Below are positions 51,337-60,772 of a stretch of DNA of 64,000 nt, piece after piece (within the stretch, counting starts at the first letter, position 1; the number at the start of each line of letters is the position of its first letter). The notes under the pieces are model-generated. The model did no database searches. It was not told the origin of the DNA and saw only the letters and a program-made list of their open reading frames with translations. The position numbers and the translations under genes were made by a program. The stretch is taken from positions 124,001 to 188,000 of the forward strand of contig NZ_JAFMTQ010000004.1 of NCBI RefSeq assembly GCF_026126405.1, given 5' to 3'. Source of the DNA: Aureitalea sp. L0-47 (GTDB taxonomy: Bacteria; Bacteroidota; Bacteroidia; Flavobacteriales; Flavobacteriaceae).

Positions 51337-51393
51337 TCACCTCGCCTGAGCGTGGACTTCTATATGGTTATGATGTTGTTTTTGATTATTCAT
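51337..51393 (-). CDS. his operon leader peptide
   Basis: An 18-codon ORF reading MNNQKQHHNHIEVHAQAR with four His codons (positions 7, 8, 10, 14) in eight residues. It lies 85 bp upstream of hisG and 32 bp before the terminator hairpin. A nested stem (CCAC/GTGG with CTC/GAG) overlaps its last codons and stop, as the pause hairpin does in enterobacterial his leaders. Scarce histidyl-tRNA would stall the ribosome at the His codons and favour readthrough. The fit of composition, position and terminator makes chance unlikely. Confidence 0.85.
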   Translation of the reverse strand: MNNQKQHHNHIEVHAQAR

Positions 51394-51476
51394 TACTTCA
51401 CAATATTACACATTTTTTGTTTACTACTCTGTGAAAAACATATTAAATTATTGAAAAATATGTAGTAATAATTTTA

Positions 51477-51484
51477 TAGATTTG
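51477..51484 (+). promoter_or_regulatory. Candidate -7 element for the OmpA-like/HhH operon
   Basis: TAGATTTG matches TAnnTTTG, 55 bp before the start codon. A TTG at 51451 is 23 bp upstream, slightly too far for an ideal -33 word. Confidence 0.35.
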
Positions 51485-51539
51485 AGTGAGTCCCAGTTAA
51501 AATTCGTTAACGCCTTATTTTACAGACCTTAACAGCAAA

Positions 51540-52547
51540 ATGAAGAACTTTTTAATCGCCTTTTTAGTGTTCCTCGTATGGTCATTTTTTGGGCTTTGGC
51601 TGTATTCATGGCTTCAACCGGACGAACCGGGAGCTGTAAATAAGACCGAGGTAGCAATTGGAAATGACGAAGAACTTCCGGATAACACCAAGGTGGACTC
51701 CCCCACAATAATAACTGAAAATCCTGTGATCGACGAAGTCGACTCACTTTCGATTTCCGAGGCTTATAAAGAAGAATTCATCTCACCTCCGTCACAAGGG
51801 CTGAAGGCCAAGGGAGATTCGGGCGACATCATTTTCATGTATAACGAAGGGTTTCTAATTCAGAAAAACTCGCCGGAGGTTACTATTCCGAAAGATCTGG
51901 TTGATTTTAAATATAAATTGAATACTTACGCAGTAGAACACCCCGAAACGGAATTGCACATTACGTCTCAGTATAGCCCCAGCGAGAATATAGATTCACC
52001 TAACCTGGGCATCAAGCGTGGAAGGGCGGTTAAAGAAATTCTCGTAAACATGGGCATTCCTACCGAACGGATCGTAATTAAGCCCTTTATCACTCAAATT
52101 CCTTTCGAGGAGGACAATAGTTTCAAACACAGCTTCGAATTCGCATTCAAACCCATAAATGAAGACCGAATACAGGCATTAAAGAAAAGCATTCCGGAAA
52201 CGAAAACCGTTTATCCTAAATTCTCATATCAGGGCATAATGGTGAACGAAGAACTGATTGCTCTTCAACAGGACGTTTCAGAAATAATAAAGGAAAATCC
52301 GAATCTACACCTGGAGGTGATCGGGCATACCGACAACGTAGGTAACGCCATAGACAATTACGGTAAAGGACTTGAATATGCGCGACAACTACGCTGGTTC
52401 CTGGTTACTAAGGCGGGTATCGACCGAAATAAGATTACAGCCGTATCCAAAGGAGAGTCAGAACCCATTGCCGGGAATGGTACGGTAAAAGGTCGTAACT
52501 TGAACCGGCGCCTGGAGGTAAAATTTTATTTAGACGCAAATGACTAG
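51540..52547 (+). CDS. Membrane-anchored protein with two OmpA-like domains
   Basis: A 335-residue protein with an N-terminal membrane anchor (MKNFLIAFLVFLVWSFFGLWLY), an acidic linker, a divergent OmpA-like domain (about 100-215, SPNLGIKRGRAVKEILVNMGIPTERIV) and a well-formed C-terminal OmpA domain (about 225-335) with LEVIGHTDNVGNAIDNYGKG, ARQLRWFLVTKAGI and GRNLNRRLEVKF. The second domain should bind peptidoglycan. The next gene starts 8 bp before its stop, so the two are coupled. Confidence 0.85.
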   Translation: MKNFLIAFLVFLVWSFFGLWLYSWLQPDEPGAVNKTEVAIGNDEELPDNTKVDSPTIITENPVIDEVDSLSISEAYKEEFISPPSQGLKAKGDSGDIIFMYNEGFLIQKNSPEVTIPKDLVDFKYKLNTYAVEHPETELHITSQYSPSENIDSPNLGIKRGRAVKEILVNMGIPTERIVIKPFITQIPFEEDNSFKHSFEFAFKPINEDRIQALKKSIPETKTVYPKFSYQGIMVNEELIALQQDVSEIIKENPNLHLEVIGHTDNVGNAIDNYGKGLEYARQLRWFLVTKAGIDRNKITAVSKGESEPIAGNGTVKGRNLNRRLEVKFYLDAND

Positions 52548-53229
52548 CATATCCGAATTCATAAAAGAATTACCCAATTTTACAGGAATCTTCATCCTGA
52601 TGCTGAGTACGTTCTTAATCGGGTATTTTGCAGCCTCATGGTTTCAGAAGAACAAATACAAGAAGATCATAGCCCGGCTTAAGAAAGAGGTAAACCGACT
52701 CAAAACTCCTCTTCGTAAAAGCGAACCTACCGACATCGATTCTATCTTTTCAGAAATAAAACCTCGAATTATGGAGGTGGTCAAGCAAGCACAAGAGGAG
52801 ATTGTGGAAGAAGAGTTGGAAAAAGAAGAAGAAGAGATGTTTCAGGAAGAAGTGGTGCCGGAAGAAAAAGAAATACCTGAACCCCAGAAAGAAGAATCCG
52901 AAGAAATTGAAGAGGGTAGTCGACCTGAGGCCATAGCACAAAGGGCTCGGTCCACTTTTGTAAACTACTCTATCGATAAACCCGAATTGGATTTCGATAG
53001 TTTTGGTTATGCAGATCACGATCAGAAAGACGACCTCACCAAGATCATGGGAATCGGCCCCTATATCGAACAAAAACTCAATGAAATAGGAATTTGCAAT
53101 TATTCCCAGATCAGTAAACTCAATGATTCCGACATCCGCGTTATAACAGAACTTATCGACTTCTTCCCAGGAAGGATAGAACGCGACAACTGGGTGGGAC
53201 AGGCCAAGGCTCTAAGCAAAGTGTATTAG
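52540..53229 (+). CDS. Membrane protein with acidic coiled coil and HhH domain
   Basis: A 229-residue protein: one membrane helix (about 12-32, GIFILMLSTFLIGYFAASWF), a long Glu-rich helix (EEEEMFQEEVVPEEKEIPEP...), then a C-terminal helix-hairpin-helix domain (KIMGIGPYIEQKLNEIGICNYSQISKL...IDFFPGRIERDNWVGQAKAL). Such C-terminal modules occur in Bacteroidota proteins that touch DNA, RNA or ribosomal proteins; here the membrane anchor places the module in the cytoplasm. The OmpA-like partner lies just upstream. The pair could link cell wall to nucleic acid, but this is inference. Confidence 0.75.
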   Translation: MTSISEFIKELPNFTGIFILMLSTFLIGYFAASWFQKNKYKKIIARLKKEVNRLKTPLRKSEPTDIDSIFSEIKPRIMEVVKQAQEEIVEEELEKEEEEMFQEEVVPEEKEIPEPQKEESEEIEEGSRPEAIAQRARSTFVNYSIDKPELDFDSFGYADHDQKDDLTKIMGIGPYIEQKLNEIGICNYSQISKLNDSDIRVITELIDFFPGRIERDNWVGQAKALSKVY

Positions 53230-53230
53230 T

Positions 53231-54958
53231 ATGCAACTAGAATTCCTCGATTGGGCACTCATACTATCGTTTTTCGCCATTTTTATAATTATCGGTATTG
53301 TAGTTGCCAAAAGATCCGGGAAAAACAGCAAAGAATTCTTTTTATCGGGACGAAACATGCCCTGGTGGCTACTGGGGATATCAATGGTGGCGACCACCTT
53401 TGCAGCAGACACTCCAAACTTTGTAGCAGGAGTAATTAGGGAAGACGGAGTCTATGGTAACTGGATCTGGTGGAGTTTCCTGCTCACCGGAATGCTAACC
53501 GTATTCTTCTATTCGAAATTGTGGAGACGTAGTGGTATCACTACAGACCTGGAATTCTACGAATTGAGATACAGCGGGAAATCGGCAGCATTTCTCAGAG
53601 GATTTCGGGCCATATACCTTGGTGTATTCTTCAACATTGTTATCATGGCGAACGTGTGCCTGGCAGCAATCAAGATAGGTCATGTGATGTTTGGTCTAAG
53701 TGCTACGGAAACCTTGCTTATATCGTCGGTGGTAACGGTTATCTATTCTGCACTTGGAGGCCTTCGTAGCGTGCTGCTCACGGATTTTATACAATTTATA
53801 GTTGCCATGGTGGGAAGCGTATGGGCAGCCATTTATATAGTCAACTTACCCGAAGTTGGCGGTATCTCAAATTTACTTGCCGTTCCCGAAGTTGCCTCGA
53901 AAACCGATATGCTCCCTGATTTAACGAACATGGAAGTTCTTATTCCACTACTTATTGTACCGCTGGCCGTACAGTGGTGGAGTGTTTGGTATCCGGGTGC
54001 TGAGCCTGGTGGAGGGGGTTACATCGCGCAACGTATGTTGGCGGCCAAAGATGAAAAACACGCTTCATGGGCGGTATTGTTCTTTAATTTTGCTCACTAT
54101 GCACTAAGGCCGTGGCCCTGGATTATAATTGGACTCGCGTCTATCATTGTTTTCCCAAACCTTGACAGCCTTGCCCAGGCCTTCCCTAACCTAGACGCCT
54201 CATTTGTGAGAAACGACCTCTCCTACCCTGCCATGCTTACCTTTTTACCGGCAGGACTTTTGGGCATTGTTATTTCATCTTTGATAGCAGCCTTTATGAG
54301 TACGATCTCAACGCACCTCAATTGGGGAAGTTCATACGTAGTGAATGATTTCTACAAGCGTTTCCTGAAGCCAAATGCTTCCGATAAGGAACAAGTCCTC
54401 GTTGGAAGGATTTCCACGGTAGTAATGATGCTTTTTGCTGCCCTATTGGCAACCATACTTGAAGAGGCCAGAGATGCTTTTAATTTGTTGCTTCAGATAG
54501 GTGCAGGAACAGGTCTGCTGTTCATCCTAAGATGGTTTTGGCGAAGGATCAATCCGTATAGCGAGATCGCCGCAATGGTTATTTCCTTCATGATCGCCCT
54601 TGCATTCTTCGTAAACGGCAAACTTGATAATCCTCTATTCGAAATGGCCTCTCACTGGCAGCTGGTCACCGGTGTGATAATTACCACCCTAGGTTGGCTA
54701 GTGGTAACCATGCTTACCAAACCGACCGATAAACAAACACTTGAAAATTTTGAAGCCCTCATCTTTGAGAAAGAGTCGAAATTCAAAGGTTTTGGGACTA
54801 AGATACTAGCCTTCTTCTCCGGGGTCATCGGCGTATACTGTTTCCTGTTTGCTACTGGGAATTTCATCTACGGTGACCATACCGAAGGATTTATCCTGTC
54901 GGGTATAGCACTTGTGTGTACTTTCCTGATCTTTAAATTCTGGAATCGATCCAAATAA
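53231..54958 (+). CDS. Sodium:solute symporter family transporter
   Basis: A 575-residue membrane protein of the SSS family with 13-14 helices. Marks are the start LEFLDWALILSFFAIFIIIGIVVAKRSGKNSKEFFLSGRNMPWWLLGISMVATTFAADTP, condensed as the SGR-NMPWW motif; the sodium-binding YSALGGLRSVLLTDFIQF block; and GLLGIVISSLIAAFMSTISTHLNWGSSYVVNDFYKRF. It uses a sodium gradient to import a solute; sugar or organic acid cannot be told apart. It starts 1 bp after the HhH gene. Confidence 0.9.
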   Translation: MQLEFLDWALILSFFAIFIIIGIVVAKRSGKNSKEFFLSGRNMPWWLLGISMVATTFAADTPNFVAGVIREDGVYGNWIWWSFLLTGMLTVFFYSKLWRRSGITTDLEFYELRYSGKSAAFLRGFRAIYLGVFFNIVIMANVCLAAIKIGHVMFGLSATETLLISSVVTVIYSALGGLRSVLLTDFIQFIVAMVGSVWAAIYIVNLPEVGGISNLLAVPEVASKTDMLPDLTNMEVLIPLLIVPLAVQWWSVWYPGAEPGGGGYIAQRMLAAKDEKHASWAVLFFNFAHYALRPWPWIIIGLASIIVFPNLDSLAQAFPNLDASFVRNDLSYPAMLTFLPAGLLGIVISSLIAAFMSTISTHLNWGSSYVVNDFYKRFLKPNASDKEQVLVGRISTVVMMLFAALLATILEEARDAFNLLLQIGAGTGLLFILRWFWRRINPYSEIAAMVISFMIALAFFVNGKLDNPLFEMASHWQLVTGVIITTLGWLVVTMLTKPTDKQTLENFEALIFEKESKFKGFGTKILAFFSGVIGVYCFLFATGNFIYGDHTEGFILSGIALVCTFLIFKFWNRSK

Positions 54959-54966
54959 TACGACAT

Positions 54967-54992
54967 AAAAAAAGACCGCAATAGCGGCCTTT
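54967..54992 (+). terminator. Rho-independent terminator
   Basis: AAAGACCGC, loop AATA, GCGGCCTTT form a stem with one mismatch, followed by T-rich sequence, at the end of the symporter gene; the flanking A-run would let it also serve the facing gene. Confidence 0.75.
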
Positions 54993-55013
54993 TCTTCTAT
55001 TTATCAGGTTAAT

Positions 55014-55829
55014 TTATTGGTTACCAAGTATAATAGGCATTCCACTATCACCGGAGCCTATTACGATTACCTTGCTATTAGGAGACTCAGACAATTTTAT
55101 TGTCGCATCAATTCCTTTATCCTGCAAGATCTTGTCTGTTAGCGAAGCACTTAAAATCCGGTTCGCGTCCGCCTTACCTTGTGCTTCAATTATCACCTTT
55201 TCGGCTTCCTTTGCAGCAGTTACAAGTCGGAACTCATATTCCAGTGACTCCTGCTCCTGCTTTAATTTACGCTCGATAGCTTCTTTGATAGTTGGCGGCA
55301 GGGTGACATCCCTAACCAATACTTCGTTGAGCTGAACATACTGATCTTCAAGTATCTTTTTTGTTTCAGTATAAATTTCATCCTGAATCGCATCACGTTT
55401 ACTGCTATACAATTGTTCGGGGGTGTATCTACCTACAACGCTACGTGCGGCAGAACGTATTGCAGGCTGAATCACACGCTGCAGATAGTTTTCGCCTAAG
55501 GATTGGTGAAGATTCCCCAGATCGTTATAGACAGGCAAATACCATGCTGAGGCGTCAATCTGGATCTCCAGACCATTGGAAGACAACACTTTCATCTTTT
55601 CAAATAATTCCTGCTGCCTTACTTCATATTTAATTACGTCATTCCATGGGGCAACCAGGTGAAACCCTTCTCCCAAAGGTGGCTCATCCGTTACAACTCC
55701 GCCTCCGAAAGTTCGATATAATACACCCGCTTCACCAGATCCTATGGTAACTGCCGATTTTGCGAAGGCGATGATTACTATTATGACAACAATAATAAGG
55801 GGAATCCCAATTTTAGGTAATTTTTCCAT
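55014..55829 (-). CDS. Prohibitin-like SPFH protein
   Basis: A 271-residue membrane protein: one N-terminal helix (about 8-27, IGIPLIIVVIIVIIAFAKSAV), then the SPFH/band-7 domain with the prohibitin marks GSGEAGVLYRTFGGGVVTDEPPLGEGFHLVAPW and EQLYSSKRDAIQDEIYTETKKIL, then a helical tail (KLKQEQESLEYEFRLVTAAKEAEKVIIEAQGKADANRIL). Prohibitin-type proteins form large rings that hold and modulate FtsH-like proteases in the membrane. It lies 15 bp after the VWA gene on the same strand. Confidence 0.88.
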   Translation of the reverse strand: MEKLPKIGIPLIIVVIIVIIAFAKSAVTIGSGEAGVLYRTFGGGVVTDEPPLGEGFHLVAPWNDVIKYEVRQQELFEKMKVLSSNGLEIQIDASAWYLPVYNDLGNLHQSLGENYLQRVIQPAIRSAARSVVGRYTPEQLYSSKRDAIQDEIYTETKKILEDQYVQLNEVLVRDVTLPPTIKEAIERKLKQEQESLEYEFRLVTAAKEAEKVIIEAQGKADANRILSASLTDKILQDKGIDATIKLSESPNSKVIVIGSGDSGMPIILGNQ

Positions 55830-55844
55830 TGATTAATTTTTTAG

Positions 55845-57878
55845 TTATATAAGTCCGTTATATTTTCTTGTGAACCACTCCAGACTCAAGAGTAAAGCGA
55901 TGAGTCCAAGCAGGTATTTCCAGTCGATTAAAGGTACGACTTTTTGTTCGCTTTTCTGAACGGCAACAAATCGCTGATCCTCAAGTAGGGCGTTGATCAG
56001 ATTTTCCCTTTCCGATACAAAAAACGCAGTACCATTGGTATTAGTCGCCAGTCTCTTAAGTTTTGTTACGTCAGCATTCAGAAACTGTTGCTCCACATTG
56101 AATTCCAGTATAGTAAAACTGCCACTTCGCGTTACAACTTCATCCCGAACCGATACCGTATATTGATAATTCCCGGCTGGTAAACTGTTCAAGTCCACCT
56201 CATAGAAATTCGACCGCAATAGCATGGGGAAGGTTCGCTGTTCGTTGGTCTCCGTGTTTACTACTGAAATGGTAACCGAAGCCCTGGGATCGAACACATA
56301 ATTACTATCAAAATACTGTGCTGTGATCTTTATGGGTTCATTATTGTAGTAGAAAGTCTCCCCTACTACTTCGAGGCGACTCCTCCGTTTGGTAGAAGCC
56401 AGGTACTGAACCAGTTTGCCCGTAAATTCATCAAAAGCACTAAAATCCCCAGTTTCGAGGTAAGTCTGAGCTCGCCATCTCCAAAGATCCTCCCCATCCC
56501 AAATGGCATTGCGTACACCGTTCAATTCCATGGTTGCCAGCATGGGGCTATCACTTGAAAAGCCATCTATTGCCTGCTCTAATATGGTTTCGTGGGGTAT
56601 TAACACCTCCAAGGTTCCGAAGGCTGTCTTAAGCGGCGGAAAGCCGTCAAACCCAATGTCCTCAACTGCAAAAGTTCCGTAATTCCGATTCAAAACTCCA
56701 GTTGCGAACTCGGATTGAAACGATGCCTCCTTCTCAAAATTTTGTTGCACGGTATTCAGATAATCCCAATTTGTCTGTGTTCCTGTGATGGTAAAGGTAT
56801 TCTTCTTCAGTTTCTCGATCTCCTCGTATAAACTTGCAAATGTGCCATCCGGTTGATACAAAACGACCAACTGATGGTCATTCAGAAGAGAAACTGCTTC
56901 AGAAGGTTTAGCAAAACGCACTGTCCGCTGTTCATTCGAGCTAATTGATTTTCGCAGCGCCCCAAGGTCCGGGTGGATGATCTTACTTACCACCAGAACA
57001 TTAGTGGCCTGGTCGATCACCTCAACAGCGAATTGTTTGGTGTTATTGGATTTATTCTTTTCCTCCTGAAGCGGGACAATCTGTGCCTGGTAACGCTGTA
57101 GTCCCACACTATTTGCCGGAAGTGTAAAGGAGAGTGTACGGGTGTTGTCCAGCTCGGTGAATGAGACTGACTCTCGGTACACCGTACTTCCACCCTGCGA
57201 TATTAGGAACTGAGCACTCACCGGTGCCGTGCCGCTGTACACCAGTATGGCTTCCACCGGAAACTGGTTCTTCAGGAATGCGTAGCGATTGGTGTTGAGT
57301 TGTTCGATCTTTAGGTCGGTGTATTTGGTTGAATCTCCTAATATGAGAGGATAAATGGAGTTACCGAAATCCGAAACTCCAAATTCGTAATCATTGCCGA
57401 GGGTTTGGTTCCCATCGGTAAGTAGTACGGTTGGAGCGATCTCGTTCTTAAAAACCGATTTGATCGAAGAAAGCGCCTTATCGATGTTTGTATTCTTTTC
57501 TGAAAAACTCAGTGAATCGTTGTTTGTGAGGCCTTTTCCGAAGGAAAAATAGGTAATATCAAACTTGTCGTTCAACTCCGAATTATTCTTTAGCATCTCA
57601 ACGAATTCGGTGACATTGCCATCTTGTTCCAATTCTGCGATGGAGCTTGAATTATCAATAAGTACCGGTAATTTCGGTTTCTGAACCGTGTAGGTCTCAC
57701 TTCTGAATTTCGGATTGATGATCAGCAATAACAGTGCAAATAGGCTAAAGAACCTCAGTATACCAAAGATCCAGCGAAGTCTTACCGATTCTTTGGCTTT
57801 GTACCCGTACATAAAAACAGCCACCGCAAAAGCAACTACGGCGGCAACAATAATATATAATACGGTTTCTGCTGTCAT
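55845..57878 (-). CDS. VWA-like membrane protein (BatA-type)
   Basis: A 677-residue protein with two N-terminal membrane helices (about 5-22 and 37-55), a von Willebrand A domain whose MIDAS motif LIDNSSSIAELEQD starts at Asp75 (DxSxS), a beta region (about 200-600), and a C-terminal membrane helix (about 650-670, WKYLLGLIALLLSLEWF). The layout fits periplasmic-facing VWA proteins of the aerotolerance (Bat) kind found in Bacteroidota, though no batB or MoxR gene is adjacent. It follows fabG by 7 bp, so the two may be co-transcribed. Confidence 0.8.
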   Translation of the reverse strand: MTAETVLYIIVAAVVAFAVAVFMYGYKAKESVRLRWIFGILRFFSLFALLLLIINPKFRSETYTVQKPKLPVLIDNSSSIAELEQDGNVTEFVEMLKNNSELNDKFDITYFSFGKGLTNNDSLSFSEKNTNIDKALSSIKSVFKNEIAPTVLLTDGNQTLGNDYEFGVSDFGNSIYPLILGDSTKYTDLKIEQLNTNRYAFLKNQFPVEAILVYSGTAPVSAQFLISQGGSTVYRESVSFTELDNTRTLSFTLPANSVGLQRYQAQIVPLQEEKNKSNNTKQFAVEVIDQATNVLVVSKIIHPDLGALRKSISSNEQRTVRFAKPSEAVSLLNDHQLVVLYQPDGTFASLYEEIEKLKKNTFTITGTQTNWDYLNTVQQNFEKEASFQSEFATGVLNRNYGTFAVEDIGFDGFPPLKTAFGTLEVLIPHETILEQAIDGFSSDSPMLATMELNGVRNAIWDGEDLWRWRAQTYLETGDFSAFDEFTGKLVQYLASTKRRSRLEVVGETFYYNNEPIKITAQYFDSNYVFDPRASVTISVVNTETNEQRTFPMLLRSNFYEVDLNSLPAGNYQYTVSVRDEVVTRSGSFTILEFNVEQQFLNADVTKLKRLATNTNGTAFFVSERENLINALLEDQRFVAVQKSEQKVVPLIDWKYLLGLIALLLSLEWFTRKYNGLI

Positions 57879-57885
57879 AGAGTAA

Positions 57886-58632
57886 TTAGGTCAACATCCC
57901 TCCGTCCACATTCAACACCTGGCCAGTAACATAGGAAGAAAGATCGCTGGCGAGATATACGCAGGCATTTGCGATATCTTCAGGAGTACCCCCACGCTTT
58001 AGTGGTATGGCATCTCTCCAGCCCTGAACCACGGCTTCATCCAGTTGCCCGGTCATTTCAGTTTCAATAAATCCCGGCGCTATGGCATTACAGCGGATGT
58101 CACGAGACCCTAGCTCAAGGGCTACCGACTTGGTAAAACCCAGAATTCCGGCCTTGGATGCTGCGTAATTGGTCTGTCCTGCATTTCCCTTAACTCCAAC
58201 CACCGAACTCATATTGATGATGGAACCTTTACGCTGTTTCAGCATGGTACGTTGGACAGCTTTGGTCATATTGAAAACCGATTTAAGATTTACTTCAATT
58301 ACTTTGTCGAAGTCCTCTTCGGAAATACGCATGAGCAGGTTATCCTTTGTGATACCTGCGTTGTTTACCAGGATGTCGATACTACCAAAATCTTCGACTA
58401 CGTTAGCCGCAAGCTCCTGGGCTTCATCGAAGCTGGCAGCATTGCTTTGATATGCTTTTACTTTCACACCTTCCTTAGCAGCTTCAGCAGCAATGGCTTC
58501 TGCCGACTCTTTAGATGAGTTATACGTGAAAGCTACATTGGCCCCGTGTTTGGCAAAAATTTCAACAATTCCTTTTCCAATACCCCGGCTTCCACCGGTA
58601 ACAATAGCGGTCTTTCCTTCAAGTAATTTCAT
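57886..58632 (-). CDS. fabG: 3-oxoacyl-ACP reductase
   Basis: A 248-residue SDR of fatty-acid synthesis that reduces 3-oxoacyl-ACP with NADPH. Marks are TGGSRGIGKGI, LVNNAGITKDNLLMRISEEDFDKVIEVNL, catalytic Ser in INMSSVVGVKGNAGQTNYAASKAG with Tyr-Lys, and the C-terminal YVTGQVLNVDGGMLT. The VNNAGITKDNLL segment and the last block are typical of true FabG rather than of general SDRs. Confidence 0.93.
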   Translation of the reverse strand: MKLLEGKTAIVTGGSRGIGKGIVEIFAKHGANVAFTYNSSKESAEAIAAEAAKEGVKVKAYQSNAASFDEAQELAANVVEDFGSIDILVNNAGITKDNLLMRISEEDFDKVIEVNLKSVFNMTKAVQRTMLKQRKGSIINMSSVVGVKGNAGQTNYAASKAGILGFTKSVALELGSRDIRCNAIAPGFIETEMTGQLDEAVVQGWRDAIPLKRGGTPEDIANACVYLASDLSSYVTGQVLNVDGGMLT

Positions 58633-58772
58633 TATGATTCTGGCTTAGTTATTTGAATGACTAAGATAAAAAGATATTGTGCTACCTACTCAATTTATCA
58701 CCGATTTCTTTGTTATATAATTATTCTGAGAATATGTTGTAACTTAATCCATTACAATCTAAAAACGACCTT

Positions 58773-60710
58773 ATGAAAAAAGTACTGTTGTTTGCATGCT
58801 TGATATTCTTTATTGCGTGCAAGAATTCAACCGACAAAGACACGGCAATTGCCGTTGCACCACCTCCCACGATTTCTGTGGAAGACTTTATGAAAAACTC
58901 CGATCAGAGTAGGTTCCGCCTATCTCCTGACGGCTCTCACATGGCTTATATGGCTCCTTACAAATCGAGAATGAATATTCATGTTCGAGCTATCGATTCG
59001 GATTCTGTTGTAAGAATCACCAGTGTTGAGGACAGGGATATCAATGGATATTTCTGGGCGAGTAATGACCGACTCGTATACATCAAGGACGATGGTGGCA
59101 ATGAGAACTTCCATTTATTTTCTTTGAACAAGGACGGCGCGAATGAAGTGAATCTCACTCCTTTCGATGGAGTGCGTGCACAGATCATCGACGACCTTGA
59201 AAGTCAGCCGGAGGAAATGATCATCGGACTCAATAACCGCATCCCGCAGATCTTCGACCCGTATCGAATTAATATCAATACTGGCGAAATGAAATTGCTG
59301 TACGAGAATCCCGGTGACATTACCGGATGGGATACGGATCACGACGGAAAGCTACGCCTTGCCTACAAGACCAATGGCGTTGATACCAGCATCTGGTACC
59401 GGGAATCCGAAGACGAAGAATTTTCAGAAGTAATTACGCTAAATTTCAAGGAAACCTTATCACCTCAGTTCTTTGATTTCGACAATGGAGACGTGGTATA
59501 TGCTATTTCCGATCTTGGACGGGATAAATCCGCCGTGGTCAAATACGATCTAAAGGAAAATAAGGAGATCGAAGAGATCTATCAAAACGACGAAGTAGAC
59601 ATAGATTATGTGGCCTATTCCGATCATCGTAAAGTTGTAACGGCTATTGGATATACCAAAGCCAAACACGAGCGCAAGTTCCTGGACCAGAAAGCTGAAG
59701 CTGTTTTCAACAAATTCGCTGAAGAAATAGGAACTGATAACGAGTATTATATCTCCTCTTCAAATAAAACCGAAGATAAACTAATAGTGTACAAAGCCGA
59801 TGATAAGTCACGCGGCACCTATTACTTCTATGATGATAATACGGGAGAGATTGAAAAGGTTGCGGATCTCAGTCCGTGGCTGAACCCGGACCACATGGCT
59901 CCTATGAAGCCAATTACTTATACCAGCAGGGACGGACTTACCATTCATGGCTATCTCACATTACCTCTTGGTGTAGAACCTAAGAACTTACCCATGGTGA
60001 TTAATCCGCACGGGGGCCCATGGGCGCGAGACAACTGGGGATACAATCCTGAGGTCCAATTACTGGCAAACAGAGGGTATGCTGTCCTACAAATGAATTT
60101 CAGAGGCTCTACCGGCTACGGGAAGGAGTTCTGGCAGAAATCCTTCAAGCAGTGGGGACAGGCCATGCAGGATGATGTTACAGACGGAGTGAATTGGCTC
60201 ATCGAACAGGGTATCGCAGATCCCGATCGAGTTGCAATTTACGGCGGAAGCTACGGCGGATATGCCACCCTAGCGGGAATTACGAAAAATCCAGATCTGT
60301 ATGCTGCAGCGGTAGACTATGTAGGGGTTTCAAACCTTTTCACATTTATGGAAACGATCCCACCTTATTGGGAACCTTATAAAAAGATGCTCTACGAAAT
60401 GGTAGGAGATCCGAACACACAGGACAGCATTATGATGAAGGCCAACAGTCCTGTATTCCACGTGGATAAGATACAGGCCTCTCTATTCGTCGCTCAAGGC
60501 GCGAATGACCCGAGAGTAGTTCAGGCGGAATCGGACCAGATGGTTTCGGCACTTGAGAACAGGGGAATCAATGTTCAGTATATGCTGAAGATGAACGAGG
60601 GGCATGGTTTCAGAAACGAAGAGAATCGCTTCGATTTCTACAACGCCATGGTGCAATTCCTGGATGAAAACATGAAAAAGGAAGAGGAACTAGAAGAAGT
60701 TAAGACCTGA
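58773..60710 (+). CDS. S9-family serine peptidase, lipoprotein
   Basis: A 645-residue protein with a lipobox FIAC (Cys16), so it sits on a membrane facing the periplasm or outside. Residues about 45-390 form a beta-propeller that limits access to the active site. The C-terminal alpha/beta hydrolase has the nucleophile Ser493 in YGGSYGGYATLAG, the Asp in GANDPRVVQAESDQM and the His in NEGHGFRNEENR, the triad order of prolyl oligopeptidase and acylaminoacyl peptidase. It cleaves peptides, likely dipeptides or acylated ends. It ends in a terminator shared with sucD. Confidence 0.92.
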   Translation: MKKVLLFACLIFFIACKNSTDKDTAIAVAPPPTISVEDFMKNSDQSRFRLSPDGSHMAYMAPYKSRMNIHVRAIDSDSVVRITSVEDRDINGYFWASNDRLVYIKDDGGNENFHLFSLNKDGANEVNLTPFDGVRAQIIDDLESQPEEMIIGLNNRIPQIFDPYRININTGEMKLLYENPGDITGWDTDHDGKLRLAYKTNGVDTSIWYRESEDEEFSEVITLNFKETLSPQFFDFDNGDVVYAISDLGRDKSAVVKYDLKENKEIEEIYQNDEVDIDYVAYSDHRKVVTAIGYTKAKHERKFLDQKAEAVFNKFAEEIGTDNEYYISSSNKTEDKLIVYKADDKSRGTYYFYDDNTGEIEKVADLSPWLNPDHMAPMKPITYTSRDGLTIHGYLTLPLGVEPKNLPMVINPHGGPWARDNWGYNPEVQLLANRGYAVLQMNFRGSTGYGKEFWQKSFKQWGQAMQDDVTDGVNWLIEQGIADPDRVAIYGGSYGGYATLAGITKNPDLYAAAVDYVGVSNLFTFMETIPPYWEPYKKMLYEMVGDPNTQDSIMMKANSPVFHVDKIQASLFVAQGANDPRVVQAESDQMVSALENRGINVQYMLKMNEGHGFRNEENRFDFYNAMVQFLDENMKKEEELEEVKT

Positions 60711-60726
60711 TGGTTTATTGCTATAA

Positions 60727-60754
60727 GAAAAGGGCTCCGATGGAGCTCTTTTTT
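60727..60754. terminator. Terminator between S9 peptidase and sucD
   Basis: AAAAGGGCTCC, loop GAT, GGAGCTCTTTT with one mismatch and a T-run; the facing sucD gene ends nearby, so it can act for both. Confidence 0.8.
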
Positions 60755-60772
60755 ATTTTATGAATGTTATTA

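Noticed and set aside
51394-51420. TAATATTG on the minus strand as the his promoter
   Set aside because: It would put the transcription start at or inside the leader start codon; the real promoter is probably further upstream and was not identified.
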